Of a DNA stretch of 64,000 nucleotides, positions 51,819 to 60,080 are shown piece after piece; position 1 is the stretch's first letter, and every line of letters begins with the position of its first letter. The notes below the pieces were generated by a model. It did no database searches and was not told where the DNA came from. It saw only the letters and a program-made list of their open reading frames with translations. A program made the translations under genes and the position numbers. The DNA comes from Lachnospiraceae bacterium C6A11. Its GTDB lineage: Bacteria > Bacillota > Clostridia > Lachnospirales > Lachnospiraceae. The DNA is taken from contig JNKY01000013.1 in the NCBI GenBank assembly GCA_000702245.1, positions 124,001 through 188,000 of the forward strand, given 5' to 3'.

Positions 51819-54595
51819 GTTAATTCCTCCTTAGTTTTTTTTATTGCCAGTGCCGCTGCACCTATTCCCGGAACACCGAAACTATAAGACACATCGAAGA
51901 AATCTCTAATTCCCTCCGGACTGGTGTGAAACACTTTAAGTTTTTCGTAACGCAGGAACATTGTATGTAAAATATCCTCTCCCCGAGCCGTAATCTCCGG
52001 CTGCCCGAGCAGCTCTCCTGCCATATTTAAAAAGTAAACCGATAATGCGTTGCCATGATAAAGGCTGTCTCTGTATCTGAGCGCATTCTCTTCCATAACA
52101 CTTTTCGCCGCCAGCTCTGCCACCTTCTCTGCGAGCCCTTTTGCTTCTCCCGAAACCGGTTTTATCTCTGAATCCGTTTCCATTAAAGCTGTCAGTTTTC
52201 CCTCTACGGATCGTAATGAACATATACCTATGCAGGCACAGAGCCCTATCCACGGAGAGTATTCAGATCTTACAGGAAGCCACTTGAACTTTCCAACCTC
52301 GCCTGTCCATCCGCATAGCTTCTCATTGTAGAGTCTGCAGAGTTGTTCAAATGCCCAGCCGGCAAGCTCCTCACATTTTCCATTCCCGGTTTCCCTGAAG
52401 GACAGTGACATGGCTGCTCCAACATATGCTAAATAAAGTACATCCAGATCATTATCCGGCAAAAAGCTTATCAGTACCTGCGACGCATCCTTTATAAGCC
52501 CCTTTTTTTTGCTATGCCCTTTACGGCTTAATGAAAGAGCTGTTATCAGACCTGCAAGCTTCGATATACTCTTCTTACTGTCAATCATATACATCTTTTT
52601 ATCTGAAATAAGATTGATCAGTCCGTCATATATGTTCTCTGCTCTTTCGTTCCCTGCAGAGCACATCTCATCTATTCCCAGGATTAACGCACCTATTCCT
52701 CCATAGATATCCTGACTTATAGTTGCTCTGATATATAGCTCATCCTCCTGCAGCCATTCCTCTATCTTCTCACTTATAAGGCGTAAAGACATCTCTGCAA
52801 TATCCGCCGGATAATCAAAGCCTTGTCTATTGATTGTCCCAAAATATCTTAAGATATCCGATATACAGCAAGCCATTCCTGAGTATTTTTTATCAGCAAG
52901 ATCCGGTGTCTGCGTCAGGAAAAGTATTCTGTCACCCGTACTGTGTATACCGCTCTCCCGGATATTGTCATTTATATCCTGCAAAAGCTTACTGATCTTG
53001 TCATCAAGTACTTCTCTGCTGTCACATTTCTCTATCTCCCATGCTTCTTCCTGCATGGAAACAGGGACAGCTGAACACCTGAGTGAGTTCCTGATCGTAT
53101 CTGTTTCAAAACGCTTATCCTCTTCTCCGAATATCTCGAGAGTCTTAAATGCAGCTCTTCTTGCACTTTCCTTAAAAGCTCCGCAGCTGATTTTCTGATC
53201 CGGTGATGAACCACAGAGATCATATCCATCCAATGTTGTTGAATAATATGGAATATCACCCTCAAGCAGACATTCCTCCTCATATTTCACAATCCCCTCA
53301 TCAACATCATAATTATTATGCGTGAATGGTGTTCTCAACCGGTCAAGTATCCTCCGCTGCTCAGCCTTATCGCTTAAAGCCTTCGGTCTCCAGAGCATCT
53401 GCCTCATCAGGTTGTAATACTCGGTATTTCGCAGAAGATAGCGAAGCTCTGCATCCTCGAAGGATAAAAACATCTCCTCTATTCGTTTCCTGTTCGTCTG
53501 AACTCTTATATATCCCTCTTCGAATCCGGTAATGAAATCCTCTTCATAGCCTTCCACCGTATAGTCGTTTCCGGCGTATCGCGGAAGATGTCCGGAACCC
53601 GTAAAGCTATGATATAACGGTGATATGATCCCTGTTTTTCTTGTGTACCGTGGTAATACCATGGTGCGTAATACTGTATATGCAAATGAATTCGTCCGTG
53701 AATCTGCCGCCTTTCTTGTGACACCCTTTTTGGAGAAGCTTCTTAATTCCGGCTTGAACATTGTTTCAAGATCAATGGCACACGGTCTCACCCCTGCCGG
53801 TATAATATTATCAAAATGCATATCAACTGCACCTATCCCATAAAAAAGTGCCGTCAGAATTCCGAAATTATGATAATAGGTTCTGATATCACCCTGCTGC
53901 TCCGTTTCCTTTATCCGTAATTCCGATACAAAGCCACATCCATCACCGGTCACACAGTCTGCTGCAGCTGTACAGTCATTGAACAGCTCACTTATAAGTG
54001 TATGATAAAGCTTATCCAGCTTACAGTCATGAGGCTTATAGAAAAAGCTGCCTGCATCAGTTTTTATCCCAAATACCGATCTGCCATGGCGATGTGAGTC
54101 TCCACCACCGCCTATATATCCCATGATACGATCGATCTTTTTTCCACCTAGTAGCTGCTTCTCTATCTTCTGTTTATTGGCAAGAAAATCCTTAATGAAA
54201 TCATCCTGACTATCCCTGAAGTTTTCTGTCATCACTTCATAAAACGGGACTAAGAGAGGAAGGTTTTTGTCAAAATATCCGTAAGCGAAGGTTTCTTTTA
54301 CTTCCTCCATAGCCCGGTATACAACTTCATTCTCTGCCTTTGTGGGATCTATCGCTCCAAAGGGATCTAATCTACGCATATTCTGAAGGAGCTGTTCACC
54401 TACCGTACGCAGATATACCGGTACCATCCGCTCCTTGTATGATCTTCTCATACCGGCAGTCAAATCACCCGTAAGAAATGATTTTATGCCCGGATTCTTC
54501 TCTATCAGATCACTTACAATCTGCCCGGCTTTAATATCCAGAAAACCAAGTGGACCATGATCGGATATATAATCGTAGAATTCATTCTGCTTCAT
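51815..54595 (-). CDS. lanM: LanM-type lanthipeptide synthetase 2 with decayed cyclase domain
   Basis: A 926-residue LanM, paralogue of LanM1 and without the repeat linker. The dehydratase half is complete: Lys187 in FFYKPHD, Asp258/His260/Asn263 in DMHFDNI, Asp275/Glu277 in DLETM, and LEGDIPYYST. In the LanC-like half the zinc motif CHG reads YHG (Tyr846-His847), the first zinc Cys position reads RSEYSP, and no His is found where the catalytic His belongs (VLYLAYVGAA). The fold is kept (GVPGIGAAAL at the end). It should dehydrate but not cyclise. Flanked by A5 (5 bp upstream) and A4 (overlap). Confidence 0.9.
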   Translation of the reverse strand: MKQNEFYDYISDHGPLGFLDIKAGQIVSDLIEKNPGIKSFLTGDLTAGMRRSYKERMVPVYLRTVGEQLLQNMRRLDPFGAIDPTKAENEVVYRAMEEVKETFAYGYFDKNLPLLVPFYEVMTENFRDSQDDFIKDFLANKQKIEKQLLGGKKIDRIMGYIGGGGDSHRHGRSVFGIKTDAGSFFYKPHDCKLDKLYHTLISELFNDCTAAADCVTGDGCGFVSELRIKETEQQGDIRTYYHNFGILTALFYGIGAVDMHFDNIIPAGVRPCAIDLETMFKPELRSFSKKGVTRKAADSRTNSFAYTVLRTMVLPRYTRKTGIISPLYHSFTGSGHLPRYAGNDYTVEGYEEDFITGFEEGYIRVQTNRKRIEEMFLSFEDAELRYLLRNTEYYNLMRQMLWRPKALSDKAEQRRILDRLRTPFTHNNYDVDEGIVKYEEECLLEGDIPYYSTTLDGYDLCGSSPDQKISCGAFKESARRAAFKTLEIFGEEDKRFETDTIRNSLRCSAVPVSMQEEAWEIEKCDSREVLDDKISKLLQDINDNIRESGIHSTGDRILFLTQTPDLADKKYSGMACCISDILRYFGTINRQGFDYPADIAEMSLRLISEKIEEWLQEDELYIRATISQDIYGGIGALILGIDEMCSAGNERAENIYDGLINLISDKKMYMIDSKKSISKLAGLITALSLSRKGHSKKKGLIKDASQVLISFLPDNDLDVLYLAYVGAAMSLSFRETGNGKCEELAGWAFEQLCRLYNEKLCGWTGEVGKFKWLPVRSEYSPWIGLCACIGICSLRSVEGKLTALMETDSEIKPVSGEAKGLAEKVAELAAKSVMEENALRYRDSLYHGNALSVYFLNMAGELLGQPEITARGEDILHTMFLRYEKLKVFHTSPEGIRDFFDVSYSFGVPGIGAAALAIKKTKEELT

Positions 54596-54600
54596 TTATT

Positions 54601-54915
54601 TCACATTGCCGATAATGATAATGATAATGCAGCGACAGATGCTACTGTGGTAAGAGAACCAATAAGCCCGGCCTCATCAGTGGTAGTCATACCACCTGCT
54701 ACTCTTGAGAGATCAGCATCACTTATCTCATCACTCTCTGAAGTAGCCTTAGACAGCTTCGTCATAAGCTCTTCAAACTCCTCCTTTGTAAAGCCATCCT
54801 GAACAGTGACAGCATACTTATATGCTTCATCAATATCATCGAAAGACTGCATCTTTGCCTGTATTTCTTTATCAGCAGCTACTTTTTGTAAAAATAGCTT
54901 GAGATTCTCGTTCAT
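54601..54915 (-). CDS. Nif11-leader RiPP precursor A5 (no Cys in core)
   Basis: A 104-residue precursor. Start is ATG 54915, 9 nt after AAGGAG; an earlier ATG at 54921 is too close to it. Leader MNENLKLFLQKVAADKEIQ ... DADLSRVAGG. The predicted 29-residue core begins MTTTDEAGLIGSLTTVAS and ends LSLSLSAM: ten Ser/Thr, no Cys. Its N-terminal TTxDE resembles A3. It lies 5 bp before LanM2. Confidence 0.92.
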   Translation of the reverse strand: MNENLKLFLQKVAADKEIQAKMQSFDDIDEAYKYAVTVQDGFTKEEFEELMTKLSKATSESDEISDADLSRVAGGMTTTDEAGLIGSLTTVASVAALSLSLSAM

Positions 54916-54976
54916 TATCATATTCTCCTTGTTCGTTCTCTCTATATTATCTCTATGTTATCTCCTGTCCGGACAA

Positions 54977-55264
54977 TCACATAAGTGCCTTTCTTATTGC
55001 AGTAAGAACAAAACCACTGCCGGATGCATCCCTGGCATAATCCTCCATTCTAAGCCCGCCGGCAACCATCATAAGCTCTTCGTTCGAAATCTCTCCATTT
55101 ATATCGCCTTCAAGATCCTCTCTTGTAAGAACAAAGCCATACTCCTTCGCGATTTCGATAGCCTTGTCCTTAGAAGCATCCTCGTCCGGAAGAGCTTGCA
55201 GTTTTTTCTTTAATTCCGGATTCTTTTCAATTTCGGTAAATAAATCTTTTATCCTTTCATTCAT
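54977..55264 (-). CDS. Nif11-leader RiPP precursor A6 (second leader type, no Cys)
   Basis: A 95-residue precursor with the other leader type: MNERIKDLFTEIEKNPELKK, then KAIEIAKEYGFVLTREDLEG (classic Nif11 pattern) and NEELMMVAGG. The predicted 25-residue core begins LRMEDYARDASGSGFVL and ends RKALM, with three Ser/Thr and no Cys. It is more polar and basic than A1-A5. It follows the phosphatase gene by 18 bp. Confidence 0.9.
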   Translation of the reverse strand: MNERIKDLFTEIEKNPELKKKLQALPDEDASKDKAIEIAKEYGFVLTREDLEGDINGEISNEELMMVAGGLRMEDYARDASGSGFVLTAIRKALM

Positions 55265-55282
55265 TTTGTATTCCCTCCCTTT

Positions 55283-57106
55283 TTACTGTTTATAGTTTTT
55301 CAACTTCTTTCCTTTGTACTCTATTGCCAGCATTGTCAGATCATCAAACTGTTCTGCATCTTTGACAAAGGCATCTACCCCCTCCTTTACATTCTCAAGC
55401 ATCTGTTGTGGCGTAGCATCAGGATTTTTATTGAGCACCTCAAGAGTTCTGTCAGTACCAAACATTTCTTTATCCTCTGCTGTCGCTTCTGGAACACCAT
55501 CCGTATAAACAAATAACTTGTCTCCCGGCTTAAGATCCAGCTCATATTCCTGATAGGTGATAATATCCATGAATCCTACCGGCATACCATGTTTATCCTT
55601 GAAAAGTGTGAAACTATCGCCGTGTTTAAGCATCGGGTATTCATGTCCGGCATTGGCCGCGGTGAGATGTCCCGTTGATATCTCAAGTATTCCGAGCCAG
55701 ACTGTTACGAACATATTCTTACTGTTGTTTGCACAAATAGTTTTATTTGCATTATTTAGAGCATTTGCAGGGGAATTGCCAAGCTTGGCATTATTCGCCA
55801 CAACATTCTTACAGAACATCATAAACATTGCGGCAGGAATTCCCTTACCTGAAACATCCGCTATTACCATACCGAGATGATCATCGTCGATCAGAAAGAA
55901 GTCATAAAAGTCTCCTCCAACTTCCTTCGCCGGCGTCATAGATGCATACAGATCAAATTCTTCACGGTCCGGAAATGCCGGAAATGTACTCGGCAGCATA
56001 TCCGCCTGAATGGTAGTCGCCAGGTCAAGCTCTGTACTGATCCTTGCCTTCTCATCGGTCAGCTTCATAACATCATTGGTATATCTGTCGATCTCCATAG
56101 CCAGATCCGAGAAGCTCCCCGCAAGTATACCGATCTCGTTCCTGGTTCTGATGGTTTTCATCTTCTCGCATACGGCGGCACTATCCTTGTCCTCCATATA
56201 TGCCTGAACCCCATCCTTCACCTTCTGCGCCGGTTTGATTGCTTTCGTATACAGATATATCAGCAGCAGGAAATTGAGAACCAGCAGAACCGAAAGCCCT
56301 ATCAGCACAGATTTTTCCAAATGACCTATAAGCTCACTGTGGAAATCACTCCAATCATACTTCAGACAGAAATAGCATATTACCTTTCCATTCTTTACAT
56401 ATGGCATGTAGCCTATATAATAATTCTTGTCATTATCGGGATCATGATACACCTCATAATAGGTTTTCTTGATCCCTGAAGCTTTGTCCTTAAGGATTTC
56501 CTTAACTGCGCTGTGTTTAGATGCAGGATAGCTGATCTTATGAAGCATATCGGATCCCGGAGTCTCATCATGGGTCTGTGTCTCATCCAGTAATCCGTTG
56601 ACCACATCCACACTATTACTGTCCAGATAGTAAAATGCCTCATTCTCGTCGACGAAATCCATAAGACATACGTTTTCATAACCAACTTCATTTACGGCGT
56701 TAAGTATGTATACACTGATTGACAGGCTTGAATGTGCGAACAGCATTTTTTCTGCCTTACTGAGTTCCTCCGGATCAATAACCCCTCCCATATAGAACTG
56801 TGCCGAAAGCTCAGCATATCTTTCGGAATTACGAACCTCCTTCTCTTCAGCAGATAATCCCTTCAGGAGTTCATCTGCATTTTCCATAATGAAAGGCAAC
56901 AGCCATTCATTATTATCATCATCCAGATTCTTCTCCATATTTTCCAGATCGCGATCGATCATTTCCTGCTTGGCTTTAAGATATGAACGCTTCGTGATCA
57001 GATAATCGGAAATCACCATATACAGCAATGTTGCCGCAAATATGACAACCGTCATAAGAGAGACCTGTATCAAAAGCCTGCGTGGTTTTTTATCGGTATT
57101 TTCCAT
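55283..57106 (-). CDS. Membrane PP2C/SpoIIE-type phosphatase
   Basis: A 607-residue protein: TM1 (about residues 13-35), extracytoplasmic sensor (about 40-265), TM2 (about 268-290), HAMP-like linker and coiled coil (to about 370), and a PP2C domain (about 375-600). The metal-binding motifs are ADVSGKGIPAAMFM, VYTDGVPEA and QFDDLTML, all intact. This is the RsbU/SpoIIE class that dephosphorylates STAS proteins. Start is ATG 57106 with GGTGG ahead; the frame opens at a TTG one codon earlier. It follows the kinase gene by 4 bp. With the next two genes it makes a full partner-switching module inside the RiPP operon. Confidence 0.93.
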   Translation of the reverse strand: MENTDKKPRRLLIQVSLMTVVIFAATLLYMVISDYLITKRSYLKAKQEMIDRDLENMEKNLDDDNNEWLLPFIMENADELLKGLSAEEKEVRNSERYAELSAQFYMGGVIDPEELSKAEKMLFAHSSLSISVYILNAVNEVGYENVCLMDFVDENEAFYYLDSNSVDVVNGLLDETQTHDETPGSDMLHKISYPASKHSAVKEILKDKASGIKKTYYEVYHDPDNDKNYYIGYMPYVKNGKVICYFCLKYDWSDFHSELIGHLEKSVLIGLSVLLVLNFLLLIYLYTKAIKPAQKVKDGVQAYMEDKDSAAVCEKMKTIRTRNEIGILAGSFSDLAMEIDRYTNDVMKLTDEKARISTELDLATTIQADMLPSTFPAFPDREEFDLYASMTPAKEVGGDFYDFFLIDDDHLGMVIADVSGKGIPAAMFMMFCKNVVANNAKLGNSPANALNNANKTICANNSKNMFVTVWLGILEISTGHLTAANAGHEYPMLKHGDSFTLFKDKHGMPVGFMDIITYQEYELDLKPGDKLFVYTDGVPEATAEDKEMFGTDRTLEVLNKNPDATPQQMLENVKEGVDAFVKDAEQFDDLTMLAIEYKGKKLKNYKQ

Positions 57107-57110
57107 CAAG

Positions 57111-57521
57111 TCACCACCCTTTTTTTATCGTCAGATGATTCTCACCGTTTTCTCTGCAGTAGGCTACATCATCCATCATTTTCTTGACCATAAGGATTCC
57201 GAGGCCTCCGATCGGTCTGTCCATAATATCCATTGTTGTATCCGGGTCTTCTTTAAGAAGAGGATTATACTCCGGTCCCTCATCAATAAATGTTAGAGTC
57301 AGAATTTTGTCTTTCTCATTAATATCTGTGAGGATTATTGCATCTCCATCTTTTTGGGCATATGCATAGTAGACAATATTCAAATATATCTCTTCGATCG
57401 CCATTTCCACAGAGAGCTGTACCTCATACGGAACTCCCGCTTTTTCCAATGCTTCGTCCACAAAGGCCAACACTTTTTCGAAATTCTCTTTTTTCGCTTC
57501 TATCTTAAGTTCATTGACCAT
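57111..57521 (-). CDS. RsbW/SpoIIAB-like anti-sigma kinase
   Basis: A 136-residue single-domain HATPase. N-box is VEMAIEEIYLNIVYYAY with the conserved Asn, G1 DEGPEYNPL and G2 GGLGILMVKKM. Proteins of this kind bind a sigma factor or other target and phosphorylate a STAS antagonist on Ser. Its stop is 4 bp before the phosphatase start and it follows the STAS gene by 29 bp. No sigma factor gene is in the window, so the target lies elsewhere or is one of the cluster proteins. Confidence 0.9.
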   Translation of the reverse strand: MVNELKIEAKKENFEKVLAFVDEALEKAGVPYEVQLSVEMAIEEIYLNIVYYAYAQKDGDAIILTDINEKDKILTLTFIDEGPEYNPLLKEDPDTTMDIMDRPIGGLGILMVKKMMDDVAYCRENGENHLTIKKGW

Positions 57522-57550
57522 ATGGCTCCTCCTGTTTTACGTTGTATTAA

Positions 57551-57850
57551 CTACTCGAAATCGAAGCCATTGATAAGACCGGTGACCATAAATACCTCCT
57601 TAACCTTAGGAGTGACATTTCTGATCACCATACTGCCTCCCTTGCCCTTCATAACCTTAAATGTTGCCATGAGAACCCTTAGACCGGCACTGCTGACATA
57701 CTCGAGATTTGCAAAGTCAAATACCAGTTTTTCGGTTTCGGCAAGAACAGGCATAAGCTTATCCTCCAGCTCCGGAGAAGTTATGGTATCGAGCCTTCCC
57801 TCTACCACAGCAATGAGTTCCTTATCATTTCTTGTCATATTTACTTCCAT
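57551..57850 (-). CDS. STAS-domain anti-sigma factor antagonist
   Basis: A 99-residue STAS protein. The phospho-acceptor loop FANLEYVSSAGLRVLMATFK has the conserved Ser pair (about residues 57-58) after the second strand. Start ATG 57850 has GGGAGG 8 nt ahead. It lies 37 bp after the second ABC exporter gene and ahead of the kinase and phosphatase genes, so all three parts of a SpoIIAA/AB/E-like switch are present in order. Confidence 0.93.
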   Translation of the reverse strand: MEVNMTRNDKELIAVVEGRLDTITSPELEDKLMPVLAETEKLVFDFANLEYVSSAGLRVLMATFKVMKGKGGSMVIRNVTPKVKEVFMVTGLINGFDFE

Positions 57851-57887
57851 TTTTTTACCTCCCTGAATGATCAGTTTTTATATCTAT

Positions 57888-60068
57888 TTAAGAATCAAGC
57901 CTCTGTCTTTCGACAAGTTCGGCAAATCTTCCATTCATAGCTATCAGTTCATCATAGGTACCGTCTTCTATGATCTTACCCTTGTCCAGCATCAGGATGC
58001 GGTCACAGTTTTTGATGGTTGATAATCTGTGAGCGATGACAATACGAGTGCACTTCATCTTGTCGAGTGCCTCTGAAACCTGCTTCTGAGTCTTGTTATC
58101 AAGGGCCGAAGTAGCTTCATCAAACATAAGAAGATTCGGCTTTGGAGCGATTGCTCTTGCTATCATAAGCCTTTGCTTCTGGCCTCCCGATATACCGCCC
58201 TGCCCTTCGGATATCATTGAATGCATACCCATCGGCATATTCCGTATATCATCTGCGATCCCTGCGATCTCAGCTGCTTTCCACGCCTCATCCTGCGTGA
58301 GCTGCGGTGCCGAAATTGTGATATTTGAATATATACTTCCCTGGAACAGGCCGCCGTCCTGTGTAACAGCTCCTATCCGTCGTCTGAGTGACTTCAGGTC
58401 AAGCTTGGACATATCCTTACCATCGTAGTAGATGGCTCCTCTCTCAGGGGTTTCGAATCCGAGAAGAAGTCTCATCAAAGTTGACTTGCCACAACCGGTG
58501 GTTCCTACGATCGCGATATACTCTCCCGGCATTATCTTAAGACTCATGCCGTCAACCACATAAGGCATGTTCTCTTTATAGCGGAAATATACATTTGAAA
58601 GCTCTATCCCACCCGAAATAGTATTTACCATCATCTTGTTGTCGGCAGATTCAGGTTCTGCGACGAGGATAGGTTTGATCATGTCAACGATAGGTTTGAT
58701 CTGTGCCACCATAAGTGTCACACCTGCAAGAGAAGCAAAGGCACCTGTGATCATTCCAAATGCAGAATTAAATGCTATATATTTCGATGGCTCAACATTT
58801 GTCTTAACAGCAAAATAGTAAAGAACTATCGTTCCGATCAGAGTAACCGCCCTGGTAAGCGCGCTGCTGATCAAAATCAAAAGTGGCGCATTGTAGTTCG
58901 TATCCGTCTGCTTGGCGTATTCATTTGCCCATCGTGCAAATGCTCTCTTTTCAGCGCCTGCCAGTTTTACCTTCTGTATACCGCAGATAAGTGCATAGGA
59001 TATACCGCTTGTTTTAGCCTGCTGTTCCATAACCTTTGCCGTAACCTTCTGCTGCTTATTTGCCGCCATAAGGTTTATTACAACCGTCATCAGGATAATG
59101 AGCAGCGCCGGAAGCAGCAGCCCGGAAGCATAGTGAAACACCTGATACATGTATGCCAGAGAAAAAACTGCAGTAAGTCCCATTGAGAGCACATTTCCGA
59201 TCATCAGCTGACAAAGCTGGGTTATCGCCTGAAAACGTGAGGCAAGTTCTCCTGCGGTATATTGACGGAAGAATTCTGCCGGAAGATTCAGCAGTCTCAT
59301 CATCACGGCTGACTCAATGGACAGTGATGCCTTTGACTGCATTCTTGTCACCGCCAGTCCGTAAACAGCATTAACCAGTTCCTTTGAGATTATTACCGAC
59401 AGTATAAATACTGCTGTTCCGATCAGAATTGCATTTTTACCGCTTCTGAGTACAAAACCCGTGAGGAGTCTTGTGATGTACGGCATCATCATACCGACTG
59501 CGGTAAATACTCCTGCCATTGCGAGGAGCAGTACCCAGTCAGATACCGAAAAGCAGCTTTTCATAAATACAAATAAATCTGATGTATCAAGTTTTCTGAG
59601 TGGCAGAGGACGATAAAAACATATTGCATCCTCAGCAAACTCACCTTGATTTTTCTTGTTGATCGTAATGCGTTTCCCGGTTTCCGGATCCTTGTACCAG
59701 TATCCCGAAACAGACTTCGGAAACAACGCTACCGGCATGTCATCTTCATTCCTGAATGCCATCAGCGGTCCGTAGGAATCCTTGTACCAGCCCTTTTTCA
59801 ATTCTACTTTCCTGCGCATGATCCCGTGCGGTCGCAGGCAGTATTCAAGCTGTTCATCCGGATCGGTTATCATATCCGGAATTTCAACCGGTTTATAGTG
59901 ATAATATTTTAATATTTCGTCTATGGTCTCTTTTGTCACAATGCGGCTGTCATTCATTTCACCCGCATTTTTTCCAAGCACGACTGAGGCCATACGTAAG
60001 ATAGCTTCTTCAAATACATCCTGGTCATTCTTTTTTGCCTGGCGTATTTGTTCGTCAAACCAACCCAT
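57888..60068 (-). CDS. NHLM-type ABC exporter without peptidase
   Basis: A 726-residue ABC exporter with an unusual about 150-residue N-terminal cytoplasmic domain in place of a peptidase, then six TMs (about 165-450) and the ATPase: Walker A GTTGCGKST, signature GISGGQKQRLMIARAI, Walker B LLMFDEATSALD. This layout fits the second ABC protein of Nif11/nitrile-hydratase-leader (NHLM) systems. It lies 12 bp after the peptidase-containing exporter gene; the two probably form a heterodimer (inference from the known system). Confidence 0.88.
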   Translation of the reverse strand: MGWFDEQIRQAKKNDQDVFEEAILRMASVVLGKNAGEMNDSRIVTKETIDEILKYYHYKPVEIPDMITDPDEQLEYCLRPHGIMRRKVELKKGWYKDSYGPLMAFRNEDDMPVALFPKSVSGYWYKDPETGKRITINKKNQGEFAEDAICFYRPLPLRKLDTSDLFVFMKSCFSVSDWVLLLAMAGVFTAVGMMMPYITRLLTGFVLRSGKNAILIGTAVFILSVIISKELVNAVYGLAVTRMQSKASLSIESAVMMRLLNLPAEFFRQYTAGELASRFQAITQLCQLMIGNVLSMGLTAVFSLAYMYQVFHYASGLLLPALLIILMTVVINLMAANKQQKVTAKVMEQQAKTSGISYALICGIQKVKLAGAEKRAFARWANEYAKQTDTNYNAPLLILISSALTRAVTLIGTIVLYYFAVKTNVEPSKYIAFNSAFGMITGAFASLAGVTLMVAQIKPIVDMIKPILVAEPESADNKMMVNTISGGIELSNVYFRYKENMPYVVDGMSLKIMPGEYIAIVGTTGCGKSTLMRLLLGFETPERGAIYYDGKDMSKLDLKSLRRRIGAVTQDGGLFQGSIYSNITISAPQLTQDEAWKAAEIAGIADDIRNMPMGMHSMISEGQGGISGGQKQRLMIARAIAPKPNLLMFDEATSALDNKTQKQVSEALDKMKCTRIVIAHRLSTIKNCDRILMLDKGKIIEDGTYDELIAMNGRFAELVERQRLDS

Positions 60069-60080
60069 ACCATAGCCTCC

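Noticed and set aside
44109-54595. Ordinary class II lanthipeptide cluster
   Set aside because: Cyclase zinc ligands are missing in both LanM proteins, and five cores lack Cys.
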